A stretch of 64,000 nt of DNA from NCBI GenBank assembly GCA_000517005.1, contig KI911965.1, positions 17,397-81,396 on the forward strand. Reading direction: 5' to 3'. Positions 1 to 8,704 of the stretch are shown here, one piece after another (position 1 is the first letter of the stretch; each line of letters begins with the position of its first letter). Source of the DNA: Microvirga lupini (GTDB taxonomy: Bacteria; Pseudomonadota; Alphaproteobacteria; Rhizobiales; Beijerinckiaceae). A program made the translations under genes and the position numbers. Under the pieces are notes generated by a model. It had not been told where the DNA came from. It made no database searches and saw nothing but the letters and a program-made list of their open reading frames with translations.

Positions 1-431
1 AAGTCGAATTCCATGCAACCGCTGAAGATCACCGCGTCGGTAGGCTCACGGGCATTCCCGTTGCAGGCTTGAATGGCACTCACACTCTGACACAGGGGAG
101 CCGTCTCAAACGCGCCGACATCGCGGCTCGGCAGATCCGGCTGTGAGACGAGATCATGAGGTCCGCCGCGAGGCAGCAGCACGGCATCGCCTGCATTCAT
201 CGGATGAACCGTTCCCGCTGCACTGCGCAGGAAGACGGGGCCGCGGGCAACGAAGTGGAACTGCGCCCGCCCCTCCACCAAGCCGAAGCGGATGCCGAAT
301 GGAGGAGTAATCTGAATCCGGCGATATTCTATTCCGAACAGCCGCATTCCCATGAGCAGTTCGCTCACGAGATCGGACGGCAGGCGGCCGCTCTTCTGCT
401 GTGAACCGACTCCGGACTTACGATCAAGCAT
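1..431 (-). CDS. AraC-type regulator, N-terminal cupin part (cut by window edge)
   Basis: Translating the minus strand from the ATG at 429-431 gives an open frame to the window edge, about 143 residues. It carries a cupin-like segment: FGIRFGLVEGRAQFHFVARG, then HPMNAGDAVLLPRGGPHDL, as in the AraC_N/cupin_6 ligand-binding domain of AraC-family regulators. The HTH half would lie left of position 1 and is not visible. The gene is divergent from the MFS pump starting at 515, with 83 bp between, the usual arrangement of such a regulator and its target. The family call rests on the cupin pattern only, so a stand-alone cupin protein is possible. Confidence 0.7.
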   Translation of the reverse strand, partial: MLDRKSGVGSQQKSGRLPSDLVSELLMGMRLFGIEYRRIQITPPFGIRFGLVEGRAQFHFVARGPVFLRSAAGTVHPMNAGDAVLLPRGGPHDLVSQPDLPSRDVGAFETAPLCQSVSAIQACNGNAREPTDAVIFSGCMEFD

Positions 432-514
432 TTCGGATTTCGTGACATAGATAGTCCGGAAAGTCCAGCCCATCTTGTGCAGTGCAAAACATCTCTTCGT
501 GAAAGGTCGAGAGG

Positions 515-1702
515 ATGAGCCAACCGTTACACTGGGGTGAGGCCACACAGGCGCGGGACGAGCCCGCCTGGGGTGCCGTTTTTTCGATGACGCTGGGCGT
601 GTTTGGTCTTGTGACGGCGGAGTTCCTGCCAGCTAGTCTCCTGACGCCCATGGCCGCAGATCTGCACATCTCCGAAGGAATGGCAGGACAAGCCGTGACG
701 GCGACGGCTGTGGTCGGGATGATCACCAGTCTCCTGATCTCCGCAGCGACGAGGAGCTTCGATCGACGGATCGTGCTCCTGAGCTTTTCCGTTCTGCTGA
801 TTGCATCGAACCTGTTGGTGGCGTTCGCGCCGGACCTGTTGTTTCTCCTGCTGGGGCGTTTTCTCCTGGGCGTTGCAATCGGCGGGTTCTGGACCATGTC
901 CGCAGCCGTCACCATGCGGCTCGTGCCGAAGGCCCTGTCGATGATCTTCAGCGGCGTCTCAGCGGCGACCATCCTGGCTGCACCTGCCGGCAGCTATCTT
1001 GGCGCCATCGTCGGCTGGCGCAGCGTCTTCCTGATGATTGCAGCGCTGGGATTGGTGACGCTGCTCGTGCAGTTCGCGACATTGCCCAGGATGGCGCCAA
1101 GCGGTCTGACACGCCTACGGACACTGATTGATGTCTTGATACGCCCGGGTGTTGGACTTGGCATGGTTGCCGCGATGTTGGTGTTCACCGGCCATTTCGC
1201 CTTCTTCACGTATGTCCGTCCCTTCCTCGAGACTGTGCCCGGCGTCGGAATCAACACGATGTCCGCCATTCTCCTGGGCTTCGGGATCGCCAACTTCCTC
1301 GGTACGCTTCTGGCAGGACCATTGCTCGAACGCAGCCTTCGCCTGACCCTGATGACCATGCCGTTGCTGATGGGGATCCTTGGATTGTGTCTGATCGTCC
1401 TGGGCCATGCGCCGACGGCCGTTTCAGTTCTGGTGGCGCTATGGGGAATGGCGTTCGGCGCCGTTCCGGTTGCCTGGTCGACATGGCTCACCCGCACGGT
1501 TCCGGACCAGGCGGAAAGCGCAGGCGGCCTGCTGGTTGCGGCAGTCCAATTCGCTATCGCCATCGGGGCATCCGTGGGTGGCATCGTCTTCGAATTGAGC
1601 GGAGTGACGGGCGTGTTCGCCGCCAGCAGCGCGGCTCTCCTGCTGACCGCGCTCATTGTCCTGACGAGCATCCGACCTCGCTCAGTCGCTGCAATGGCCT
1701 GA
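515..1702 (+). CDS. MFS efflux transporter, NepI-like (DHA1 family)
   Basis: A 395-residue major-facilitator protein with about 12 hydrophobic segments. The N-terminal stretch EFLPASLLTPMAADLHISEG, the later GGFWTMSAAVTMRLVPKALS, and the segment PVAWSTWLTRTVPDQAESAG closely resemble the E. coli purine ribonucleoside exporter NepI as I remember it. It would be an inner-membrane proton-driven exporter; the exact substrate is not certain. It is divergent from the AraC-type gene at 1-431, which probably regulates it. A strong hairpin follows the stop codon. Confidence 0.85.
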   Translation: MSQPLHWGEATQARDEPAWGAVFSMTLGVFGLVTAEFLPASLLTPMAADLHISEGMAGQAVTATAVVGMITSLLISAATRSFDRRIVLLSFSVLLIASNLLVAFAPDLLFLLLGRFLLGVAIGGFWTMSAAVTMRLVPKALSMIFSGVSAATILAAPAGSYLGAIVGWRSVFLMIAALGLVTLLVQFATLPRMAPSGLTRLRTLIDVLIRPGVGLGMVAAMLVFTGHFAFFTYVRPFLETVPGVGINTMSAILLGFGIANFLGTLLAGPLLERSLRLTLMTMPLLMGILGLCLIVLGHAPTAVSVLVALWGMAFGAVPVAWSTWLTRTVPDQAESAGGLLVAAVQFAIAIGASVGGIVFELSGVTGVFAASSAALLLTALIVLTSIRPRSVAAMA

Positions 1703-1715
1703 TATCAAAGCGGAC

Positions 1716-1743
1716 ATCGTCGCGCCCTACACGGCGCGACGAT
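1716..1743. terminator. Bidirectional hairpin between convergent genes
   Basis: A perfect inverted repeat with 11-base arms (ATCGTCGCGCC at 1716-1726 and its complement at 1733-1743) and a 6-base loop lies between the convergent MFS and DMT genes. There is no clear T-run, so termination is inferred from position and stem strength. Confidence 0.6.
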
Positions 1744-1801
1744 ACTCATCTCTGCATGTCATGAACGCGACGGAAGCGGCACACGCCCGCCTGCGTCCTT
1801 C

Positions 1802-2695
1802 CTAACGCCGCCAGTTGACGACAGCGACCCCGACCAGGACCATGAGGCCACCGACGGCACCGAGCATGGTCGGCACCTCACCGAGCCAAAGAAAGCCGAG
1901 GAGAGTCGCGACGGGCGGAACACAATACATGAAGTTCGAGGCGCGGCTGGCCGGCAGACGCGACAGGGCGATGGCCCATGTTCCATAGGCGATGAGGCTC
2001 GGGACAAGGCCGAGATAGATCACGGCCTGAATGCCCGACCAAGATGCAGCGGTGAATTGGGCAGCACCGTTCGGCAGCCATGGCGCAAGGACGAGAGCGC
2101 CCAGGACCATGTTCCAGGCCGAGACCGTCAGCGGCTTGTGCCTGGCAAAGAGCGGCTTCTGAACGACCGTGGTCACGGAGGTGCAGAGCGCCGCGCCGAG
2201 GATGAGCAGGGCTCCGGTATCGAGACGCATCCCCTCTCCCTCACTGAGGGCGATGAGGCCGATGCCCGCGAACGACAGGGCCGTTCCGAGCCAGGCGCGG
2301 GCACTGAAGCGCTCTCCCAGCACGAGCATCGCGAGCCCCGCCGTCATGATCGGGTTCGTGTTGATGATGAAGCTCGCTGCTCCAGCCGAGACCGTCATCT
2401 CGCCCATGTTGAGAAGGGCCGTATAGAGCCCGACGAACAGGACGCCGCCGACCACCAAACGGAGGAAGTCAGAAAATGTCGGCCATGCCGGACGCGTGAC
2501 GCCGAGAAAGAGCGCAGCCGGCACGGCCGCAACGGCGAACCGCAGCGCTCCAAGCTCGATCGGACCGAAGACCTGCAGACCGGCCCGAATAGCCGGGAAG
2601 GCCGAAGCCCAGGCCAGGATCGTGACGATGACGGCGACAGCGGTCACCCCGTCGAAGGACCTGATTTCGGAAGGATGGGCGGCACCGATGCTCAT
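1802..2695 (-). CDS. EamA/DMT-family permease
   Basis: A 297-residue protein with about ten hydrophobic helices and two EamA halves: WASAFPAIRAGLQVFGPIEL and GAAS-FIINTNPIMTA in the first, SLIAYGTWAIALSRLPASRA and LLGFLWLGEVPTML in the second. This is the drug/metabolite transporter superfamily, usually inner-membrane exporters of metabolites; the substrate cannot be told. The ATG at 2695 is chosen because the longer frame begins with a TTG at 2773 and would run nearly into the divergent LysR gene. That LysR gene probably controls it. Confidence 0.85.
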   Translation of the reverse strand: MSIGAAHPSEIRSFDGVTAVAVIVTILAWASAFPAIRAGLQVFGPIELGALRFAVAAVPAALFLGVTRPAWPTFSDFLRLVVGGVLFVGLYTALLNMGEMTVSAGAASFIINTNPIMTAGLAMLVLGERFSARAWLGTALSFAGIGLIALSEGEGMRLDTGALLILGAALCTSVTTVVQKPLFARHKPLTVSAWNMVLGALVLAPWLPNGAAQFTAASWSGIQAVIYLGLVPSLIAYGTWAIALSRLPASRASNFMYCVPPVATLLGFLWLGEVPTMLGAVGGLMVLVGVAVVNWRR

Positions 2696-2785
2696 AGGAG
2701 GGCACTCGCGAAAGGAATTGCGGGGCCGACAATTCTGCGATCCGAGATGATTGACAATCGAACAATTCAGCAATCAGCTGTGAGC

Positions 2786-3706
2786 ATGAATCACAGCTCC
2801 ATGCCCCTGCCGCCGCTCGATGCCCTGCGTGCCTTCGAGGCAGCCGCCCGCCTCGGCAGCTTCTCGGCCGCGGCGAACGACCTTCACCTCACCCATGGCG
2901 CCATCAGCCGCCAAGTGGCCAAGCTCGAACATTGGCTTGGGGAAAGGCTTTTCGACCGACAGGCGCGCGGCGTCGCCCTGACCCCGCAGGGGCAGCGCCT
3001 CCATCAGCGAACGAGTGAAGCCTTTGCCTTGATCGCGGACAGTTCCGACCGCTGGATCGAACGGCGCGGCGCGGCCATCGTTCGCCTGACATCGATTCCG
3101 TCGGTCAGCAGCCTCTGGCTCATGCCGCGCCTGAAAGCCTTCGAAGACGGCGATCCGTCTCTGCGGGTCGAGTTCGTCGTCGAGCACCGCAACATCGATC
3201 TCGAAGCGGAGGGAATCGACTTGGCCATCCGCTGCGGTCGCGGAAGCCTGCCGGGCCGCGTCTCCGTGCGCTTGTTCGAAGAGCAATGCTTCCCGATCGC
3301 ATCGCCTGCCCTGGCCCGTTCGCTCGGGATTGGTGCGCCGGAGCGGATCATGGATTACCCGCTCGTGCACGATTCCGACGCATCGGGATGGCGGACCTGG
3401 TTTGCCGCTCAGGGCATGGACTACCGCCCTCGCCCACAGGATCGCCGCTTCGAAGATTACAACCTCGTGCTCGACGCCGCCGCCCACGGCCTTGGGGTCG
3501 CTCTCGCCCGCCCGCCTCTGGCCGGCGAGGCGCTGCGCACCGGGCGTGTCGTCGCGGTCGATCCGCGAACGGCCCTCAATCCCGTGTCGTACTGGCTCGA
3601 CCGGACGCAAAACCGACTGCGCCCATCGGCGGCGGAGCTCGCCCGACGGATCATGAGGGAGGCAGGCCTCGACCGTACCGCGGTCGAGGCGTTCTTGAAA
3701 ACGTAG
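2786..3706 (+). CDS. LysR-family regulator, GcvA-like
   Basis: A 306-residue LysR-type activator. The N-terminal winged HTH is clear (ALRAFEAAARLGSFSAAAND, then HGAISRQVAKLEHWLGERLF), followed by a periplasmic-binding-like effector domain. The form resembles the GcvA/AmpR subgroup (DALRAFEAAARLGS; RLFDRQARGVALTPQG). The ATG at 2786 is preferred; an in-frame GTG at 2780 is possible. It is divergent from the DMT permease gene, with about 90 bp between the two starts, so that permease is its probable target. Confidence 0.85.
   Translation: MNHSSMPLPPLDALRAFEAAARLGSFSAAANDLHLTHGAISRQVAKLEHWLGERLFDRQARGVALTPQGQRLHQRTSEAFALIADSSDRWIERRGAAIVRLTSIPSVSSLWLMPRLKAFEDGDPSLRVEFVVEHRNIDLEAEGIDLAIRCGRGSLPGRVSVRLFEEQCFPIASPALARSLGIGAPERIMDYPLVHDSDASGWRTWFAAQGMDYRPRPQDRRFEDYNLVLDAAAHGLGVALARPPLAGEALRTGRVVAVDPRTALNPVSYWLDRTQNRLRPSAAELARRIMREAGLDRTAVEAFLKT
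3666..3690 (+). terminator. Hairpin at the 3' end of the LysR gene
   Basis: Ten-base perfect arms (GCCTCGACCG and its complement) separated by five bases fall within the last codons of the LysR gene, ahead of a convergent gene. A run of T residues is lacking, so terminator function is only likely. Confidence 0.4.
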
Positions 3707-3803
3707 ACACTCTTGAGGCCATCATCGGAACGGACGGAAATCGGCTGGCATCGAACTGGCGCATCGTGCGGACTTCCGCTTTCGGACGATGCGTCTGCGA
3801 AAT

Positions 3804-4064
3804 TCAAACCTTCCTCACGACCTTCCATTCGTGGCCTGAATTGCGCTTCAGGATCCAGACCTTCTCCTTGATGCTGGTTCCGCGGGCCGTCTTATGCGGT
3901 CCGATCCTCACTACGATTTCATCCGGACCGGCCTGTTCAAGGACCGATGGAACGGTGACGCCATCGCTGAACTCCGCAAAGACCTCCTGACCAACGGCAC
4001 CGTCCGCTCGGATGATGACCCGGCAACCGGGATAGCTGTGCGTGTCGGCAAAACTGAGAAGCAT
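3804..4064 (-). CDS. Small hypothetical protein (86 aa)
   Basis: Short frame beginning MLLSFADTHSYPGCRVIIRA and ending HEWKVVRKV. The ATG at 4064 has a good ribosome site (GGAAG about 8 bases upstream), and the protein looks ordinary in composition: alternating charged and hydrophobic residues, mostly predicted strand. No family is recognised. The upstream extension of the open frame, to 4499, overlaps the small plus-strand gene at 4218-4481 and reads as shadow. It is convergent with the LysR gene. Confidence 0.5.
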   Translation of the reverse strand: MLLSFADTHSYPGCRVIIRADGAVGQEVFAEFSDGVTVPSVLEQAGPDEIVVRIGPHKTARGTSIKEKVWILKRNSGHEWKVVRKV

Positions 4065-4217
4065 CGTTCTTCCATCAACACAGACATCGAGCCGGGCTGC
4101 CCTTCGCGCCACCCTCGATTGCCTCAAGCTCAGGGCTGCGATCAGCCCTGGGCCCGCAGGCGCATGCCTTTGTCCCCCAAAATCCTTTTCAGCCATTCCT
4201 TCCTTCGAGGATTCATC

Positions 4218-4481
4218 ATGAGCCGTATTCAGAACATCCTGTCCCGCGTGCCCGATGCCGACGACGTCCTGCGCCGTCTCGCCGATGTGATCCAGGTGCC
4301 GCAAACCTGTCGCCGGCGCATGTGCCGCAACCAGGGCCGCTGTCAGGGCGGCTATGGTCCGCCGTGCTATTTCGAGAACCGCAAGCGCTTCGCCGATGCG
4401 GTGTTGGAGGAGATGCACGAGCACCGCGAGGTCTGGATCAAGGAGCGCGCCAGCCTCGAAGCCCTGTTCAGAAATCGCTAG
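4218..4481 (+). CDS. Small cysteine-containing hypothetical protein (87 aa)
   Basis: An 87-residue soluble protein. Its centre has four cysteines in a basic context: CRRRMCRNQGRCQGGYGPPC, residues 35-54, followed by a charged helix-rich C-terminus. Similar Arg/Cys-rich small proteins occur in many Hyphomicrobiales genomes from memory, but no function is known to me; the cysteine spacing could bind a metal. The ATG at 4218 follows AGGATTCATC, an acceptable ribosome site. Palindromic repeats follow the gene. Confidence 0.6.
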   Translation: MSRIQNILSRVPDADDVLRRLADVIQVPQTCRRRMCRNQGRCQGGYGPPCYFENRKRFADAVLEEMHEHREVWIKERASLEALFRNR

Positions 4482-4554
4482 AGCATCATGCGCAAGCAAA
4501 GGGCCTCGGCAGCGATGCGCTCCTCAGGGGCTGGCTCATAATGTGCGTCCCTCG

Positions 4555-4646
4555 CCGTCATGGCCAGCCTTGTGCCGGCCATCCCGATGTGAAAAGCGCG
4601 GCGCTCCAAGCCATCGGGATCACCGGCACAAGGCCGGCGATGACGG
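4555..4646. repeat. REP-like palindrome, family A
   Basis: A 92-base imperfect inverted repeat, starting CCGTCATGGCCAGCCTTGTG and ending CACAAGGCCGGCGATGACGG. The right arm (4613-4646) occurs again as an exact 34-base reverse complement at 32614-32647, so this is a dispersed intergenic element. It lies within a 644-base gene-free stretch (4482-5125). Confidence 0.75.
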
Positions 4647-4691
4647 AGGTGAGCTCCCGGCCTTCTCAGAGTCTGGCCCATCAATCTCCAA

Positions 4692-4799
4692 CCTCATCCT
4701 GAGGAGCCTGCGCAGCAGGCGTCTCGAAGGAGGGTCCAGTGCTCTCTGGAAACGCCCTCGTCCTTCGAGACACCGCCTGCGGCGGCCCTCAGGATGAGG
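4692..4799. repeat. Long palindromic repeat, family B
   Basis: Arms CCTCATCCTGAGGAGCCTGC and the matching GCGGCCCTCAGGATGAGG close a 108-base hairpin, with an inner pair around GTCTCGAAGGA and TCCTTCGAGAC. Such hairpins are common intergenic elements of Hyphomicrobiales genomes by my recollection. No coding content is visible. The rest of the stretch to 5125 holds two similar short blocks beginning GGATCC-CTTTT near 4954 and 5058, possibly remnants of another dispersed repeat. Confidence 0.7.
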
Positions 4800-5125
4800 G
4801 CTCAAGGAAAAGGGCCGAGTAATGAGTCAGTCTCTCAGAGTGAGGACTCAGGGATGTGCCGATTTTGAGCTAGACTCTCAGGCTGAAGGCTTATGGGAAA
4901 CGTCGCTTGCGAGCCGGCATCCCGGGAACCGAGCGCCAGATGAGCCCTCAACATGGATCCGCTTTTCACGCCCTCTGCTCGTCCTCTCGTGGCGCATCGT
5001 TGTGAACGCCCCGAAGGACCGTGCCACAACCCGAGGGGCCGCGCCGTTGAAATATCGGATCCACTTTTACACCCGATGCGTTAGAGAAGCCCTCGCCATA
5101 TCCAATCAGAGTCAGGATCAACGAG

Positions 5126-6391
5126 ATGGGGGCTAAGGGTTGGGCGGCCTTCCGCCACAGGGATTTCCGGCTATTCTGCGCGGCTCGGTTCGCCATGGCC
5201 CTCGCCATCCAGGTCCAGACCGTCGCCGTCGCCTGGCTCGTCTACGATTCCAGCGGAAGCGCGCTCAACCTCGGTCTGGTCGGTCTGGCATCGTTCCTGC
5301 CCACCATCGCCCTCGTGCTCCTGACCGGCCTCGTGGCGGACCGGTACAGCCGGCGATGGATCCTCATCCTGGTCTTCTCGGCGATGACGCTGACCTCGCT
5401 CGGCCTTCTCGCGCAGGCCCGTGCGGGCGTGCCGAGCCTCTGGCCGATCTACGGCCTTCTGGTAGCCTTCGGCGCCGCCCGGGCCTTCGGCAATCCCGCC
5501 GCGCAGGCCATCGTTCCGGCCCTGGTGCCCACGGGCGATCTTGCCAATGCCATCGCCTGGAATTCTTCCGTCATGCAGGTTGCCACGATCAGCGGGCCGG
5601 CGGTCGGCGGCATTCTGTATGCCGTCGATCCGACGGCCCCGTTCTTAGGGTCCGCCTTGTGCTTCGGGCTGGCCGCCCTGTTCATTGCCGCCCTGCGCCT
5701 GCGCCCGGCCGACGCCAAGCGGGAGCCGGTGACCTGGTCGCGCCTCATCGCGGGCCTCGTCTTCCTGCGCACGAAGCCGATTCTGCTCGGAGCGATCTCC
5801 CTCGACCTCTTTGCCGTCCTTCTCGGAGGAGCCACGGCCCTGATGCCGATCTTCGCCCGCGACGTGTTCCATGTCGGCCCATGGGGGCTCGGCCTCCTGC
5901 GCTCCATGCCGGCCGTCGGCGCCGTCACCATGGCGATCGTGCTGGCCCATTCGTCCCTCCTCGCCCGCCGCGCGGGCCTGCGCATGCTCCAGGCCGTGGG
6001 CATCTTCGGTCTGGCGACCGTCGGTTTCGGGTTGTCCACGAGCTTCGGCCTCACATTAGTACTGCTCGCCATCCTCGGCGCGGCCGACATGGTGAGCGTG
6101 GTGGTGCGCCAGACCCTCGTTCAGGCGGAGACGCCGGACGAGTTGCGCGGCCGTGTGGCGGCGGTGAACACGGTGTTCATCGGGGCCTCCAACGAACTCG
6201 GCGAATTCGAGTCGGGAACGCTTGCTTGGCTGGTGGGCGCCTCCCCGGCCGTCGTGATCGGCGGCATCGGCACGATGATGCTCGCGGCCCTGTGGCGGTT
6301 CTGGTTTCCGGATCTTGCCCAGCGGGATCAGCTCATCCGAAGCGAGGTTGCGACAAGCGGCGGGCTTCAGAAGACATCGTCACTTGGATGA
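5126..6391 (+). CDS. MFS exporter, EntS-like (MFS_3)
   Basis: A 421-residue major-facilitator protein with about 12 helices. It opens with FRHRDFRLFCAARFAMALAI and has the loop motif GLVADRYSRRWIL, both typical of the EntS/MFS_3 group, which exports siderophores or drugs. A late motif VRQTLVQAETPDELRGRVAA is also family-typical. The start is supported by AGGA about 9 bases before the ATG. The last 12 bases overlap the end of the convergent CHASE2 cyclase gene. Substrate unknown; a siderophore role is not shown by any neighbouring biosynthetic gene. Confidence 0.85.
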   Translation: MGAKGWAAFRHRDFRLFCAARFAMALAIQVQTVAVAWLVYDSSGSALNLGLVGLASFLPTIALVLLTGLVADRYSRRWILILVFSAMTLTSLGLLAQARAGVPSLWPIYGLLVAFGAARAFGNPAAQAIVPALVPTGDLANAIAWNSSVMQVATISGPAVGGILYAVDPTAPFLGSALCFGLAALFIAALRLRPADAKREPVTWSRLIAGLVFLRTKPILLGAISLDLFAVLLGGATALMPIFARDVFHVGPWGLGLLRSMPAVGAVTMAIVLAHSSLLARRAGLRMLQAVGIFGLATVGFGLSTSFGLTLVLLAILGAADMVSVVVRQTLVQAETPDELRGRVAAVNTVFIGASNELGEFESGTLAWLVGASPAVVIGGIGTMMLAALWRFWFPDLAQRDQLIRSEVATSGGLQKTSSLG

Positions 6392-8596
6392 CGTCGGGGA
6401 ATCGATCTGGTGCCGGATCTGCCGGATATAGAAATCGTAGTTATCGTCGAGCCCGAAATCCTTGCCCGCCTCCCGGCAGAGAAGGATCATCTCAAGCGCC
6501 TGCGACCACTCCCGGCATCGATAAGCCGAGAGCATCGCGTCGTTTCGCTCCACCAGCTCGATGAAGTCGGGATCGGAGGCCATGTCGGCGCGGCCCAGCA
6601 ATGCGAAGATACGTTCGGGCTCCTGCTTGCCCCTGACCTGCAGATGATCGAGCTCGAGAACGGCGAATTGGGAACGGACCGCCTGAGCGGTCTTCTCCCC
6701 GATGATGATCGGAACGACGTATTCCTTTGTGAGCCCCTCCAGGCGCGACGCCAGATTGACCGTGTCCCCCAGCACGGAATAATTGAAATGCAGGTCGGAG
6801 CCGAAGTTGCCGACGACACAAAGACCGGTGTTCAAGCCGATCCCGATCCGCAGAGGCATCACCAAGCGAGCATCCTCGGCCTCACGTTGGCGCTGTTCAT
6901 TGAGGGCCTTGAGACTCTCCTGCATCGTGAGAGCGGCCTCGCAGGCATGCGCTTCATGAGCCGTGTCCGGGAGCGGCGCATTCCAGAACGACATGATGGC
7001 ATCGCCCATGTATTTGTCGATCGTTCCATGGTGCTTCACGATATCCTTGGTCAGCGGCGTGAAAAGGCGGTTGATCAGAGCGGTCAATCCCTGAGGGTCG
7101 CCCTTGTACGTTTCCGAGATGGCCGTGAAACCTCGAATGTCCGAGAACAAGACGGTCAGCTCGCGCTGCTCTCCGCCCAGGGTCAGCTTCTCGGGCGAAT
7201 GCGCCAGCTGCTCCACCAGATCGGGGGAGAGATATTGGCTGAAAGCCGATCTGATCCAGCGGCGGTCCGCGGATACGGTTATATAGTTCGTGCAGATCAG
7301 CACCGCGTAGACGAGGAAGCTCGATGTCAGCGGGAAGGTGTAGTCGATCAGAAGATTGAGATACGAGAAGCAATACCAGGACATGCTCAAGGTGAGAGCA
7401 GCGATCATGCCGCCGAGGAGAAAGAGCGGTCCCGCACTCACCTTAGGGGCCAACGCAATGACGATCAGGCTCAGCAGCGCAGCCAGGATGATCTCGGCGA
7501 CGGCCGTATAGCTGGGCCGGCTGAGAGTCGACCTCGTCAAGGCGCTTTCCAGAAGTTGCGCATGCAATTCGACCCCGGGAAGCGCCGGATGAATCGGCGT
7601 CACCTTGAGATCGAGAAGTCCGGCGGCAGAGGTGCCGATCAGCACCATCTTTCCAGCGATGCGGTCAGCGGGAATGCGGCCCTGCAGGAGGTCGATGGCG
7701 GAGATGTATTGGCTCAGATCAGGAGCCGAGAAGTGAAGCCAGATCCTCCCCTTGCCGTCTGTCGGAATCTCGAAATCGTGTACGCTGACGCTGCGCACGC
7801 CGCTCAGGTCCGCCTTGATGAGAATGACGCCTGCCCCTGTGGCCACCCGGAGCATCTCGAGAGACAGCGACGGAACCACGGTTTGATTGGCCACCGCCAC
7901 GACCGGGATGCGGCGGACAGTGCCGTCTCCTTCGGGGCTGATCGAAAAAAGACCGTGTCCCTGCGCCGCCTCGTCCAGAACGGGAAGGTTCCGCAGCAGG
8001 TGCGGAAAGTCGACCAGGAAAGCGCGAGGGTCCGGACCAAGGGTGGCAATGGGCGCCTGCGCCGCCGGTCGGGCGATGGGTGCCGCTCCCGAGACGCGAT
8101 ACCCCGATTGACCGAGAACGACCTTGGAAGCCCGGATGGCATCGGCAAAGACGGCATCGTTGCTGGGCAGACGTTGGAGCCTTTCCCGTGTTGCATCATC
8201 CAGGCCCTGGAAGGTCTTGGCCGCAACTTCCGGAGAACTGCGATCCGGCTCCGGAAAGAGCACGTCGAAGCCGATGACCGTGCCGCCAAGCTCGGTGATC
8301 TTCGAGACCATGTCGGCCATGACTGTGCGTGGCCATGGCCATTGACCCAGAGCCAGCAGACTCCGCTCATCGATATCGACGATGCCGACAAGATCCTGCC
8401 CCTCGGCGCGTGGATGCATGAGCTGATAGATATCGAAAGACTTTTGACGGAGGGCTTCGATCGGTCTGGGATCCCAGACCCGCAACCCAAGCAGGCTGAT
8501 AAGAAGCAGGAGGCTGACAATCCGTCCGACCCCGAAGCGGCGCAGTCTTTTCAGAAGCACCATCACGGCGACGGCTCCCCCGGACCGCGCGCCCAT
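6380..8596 (-). CDS. CHASE2-domain class III adenylate/guanylate cyclase
   Basis: About 738 residues: an N-terminal membrane helix, an extracytoplasmic CHASE2 sensor domain (roughly residues 40-340; VGIVDIDERSLLALGQWPWP), three closely spaced membrane helices, and a C-terminal nucleotide cyclase domain from about residue 470. The metal-binding aspartates are present (FSDIRGF near 484, DKYMGDAIMSF near 525), as is GDTVNLASRLEG. It should make cAMP in response to an outside signal. The ATG at 8596 is chosen; a GTG at 8638 and an ATG at 8563 are alternatives. It lies just downstream of the FecR/VWA gene on the same strand, a common pairing. Confidence 0.9.
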   Translation of the reverse strand: MGARSGGAVAVMVLLKRLRRFGVGRIVSLLLLISLLGLRVWDPRPIEALRQKSFDIYQLMHPRAEGQDLVGIVDIDERSLLALGQWPWPRTVMADMVSKITELGGTVIGFDVLFPEPDRSSPEVAAKTFQGLDDATRERLQRLPSNDAVFADAIRASKVVLGQSGYRVSGAAPIARPAAQAPIATLGPDPRAFLVDFPHLLRNLPVLDEAAQGHGLFSISPEGDGTVRRIPVVAVANQTVVPSLSLEMLRVATGAGVILIKADLSGVRSVSVHDFEIPTDGKGRIWLHFSAPDLSQYISAIDLLQGRIPADRIAGKMVLIGTSAAGLLDLKVTPIHPALPGVELHAQLLESALTRSTLSRPSYTAVAEIILAALLSLIVIALAPKVSAGPLFLLGGMIAALTLSMSWYCFSYLNLLIDYTFPLTSSFLVYAVLICTNYITVSADRRWIRSAFSQYLSPDLVEQLAHSPEKLTLGGEQRELTVLFSDIRGFTAISETYKGDPQGLTALINRLFTPLTKDIVKHHGTIDKYMGDAIMSFWNAPLPDTAHEAHACEAALTMQESLKALNEQRQREAEDARLVMPLRIGIGLNTGLCVVGNFGSDLHFNYSVLGDTVNLASRLEGLTKEYVVPIIIGEKTAQAVRSQFAVLELDHLQVRGKQEPERIFALLGRADMASDPDFIELVERNDAMLSAYRCREWSQALEMILLCREAGKDFGLDDNYDFYIRQIRHQIDSPTSSK

Positions 8597-8704
8597 GTAG
8601 TGGCGACGCCTTCCTGGATCCTCAGGCCCCGCAACCACGTCTCCGGCTGGCGCTGGCGCTCAGCGAGAGGATCGAAGACATTCGAGAAATGGAGCATCGT
8701 TCCC

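Noticed and set aside
424-972. Minus-strand open frame opposite the NepI-like transporter
   Set aside because: Antisense shadow of a clear MFS gene, with a composition rich in R, S and T and no family match.
2057-2785. Long N-terminal extension of the LysR frame
   Set aside because: It runs antisense through the DMT permease gene and has no sensible composition; LysR starts at 2786.
4822-5208. Small frames before the EntS-like MFS gene
   Set aside because: They coincide with short dispersed repeat blocks; no ribosome site or family supports them.
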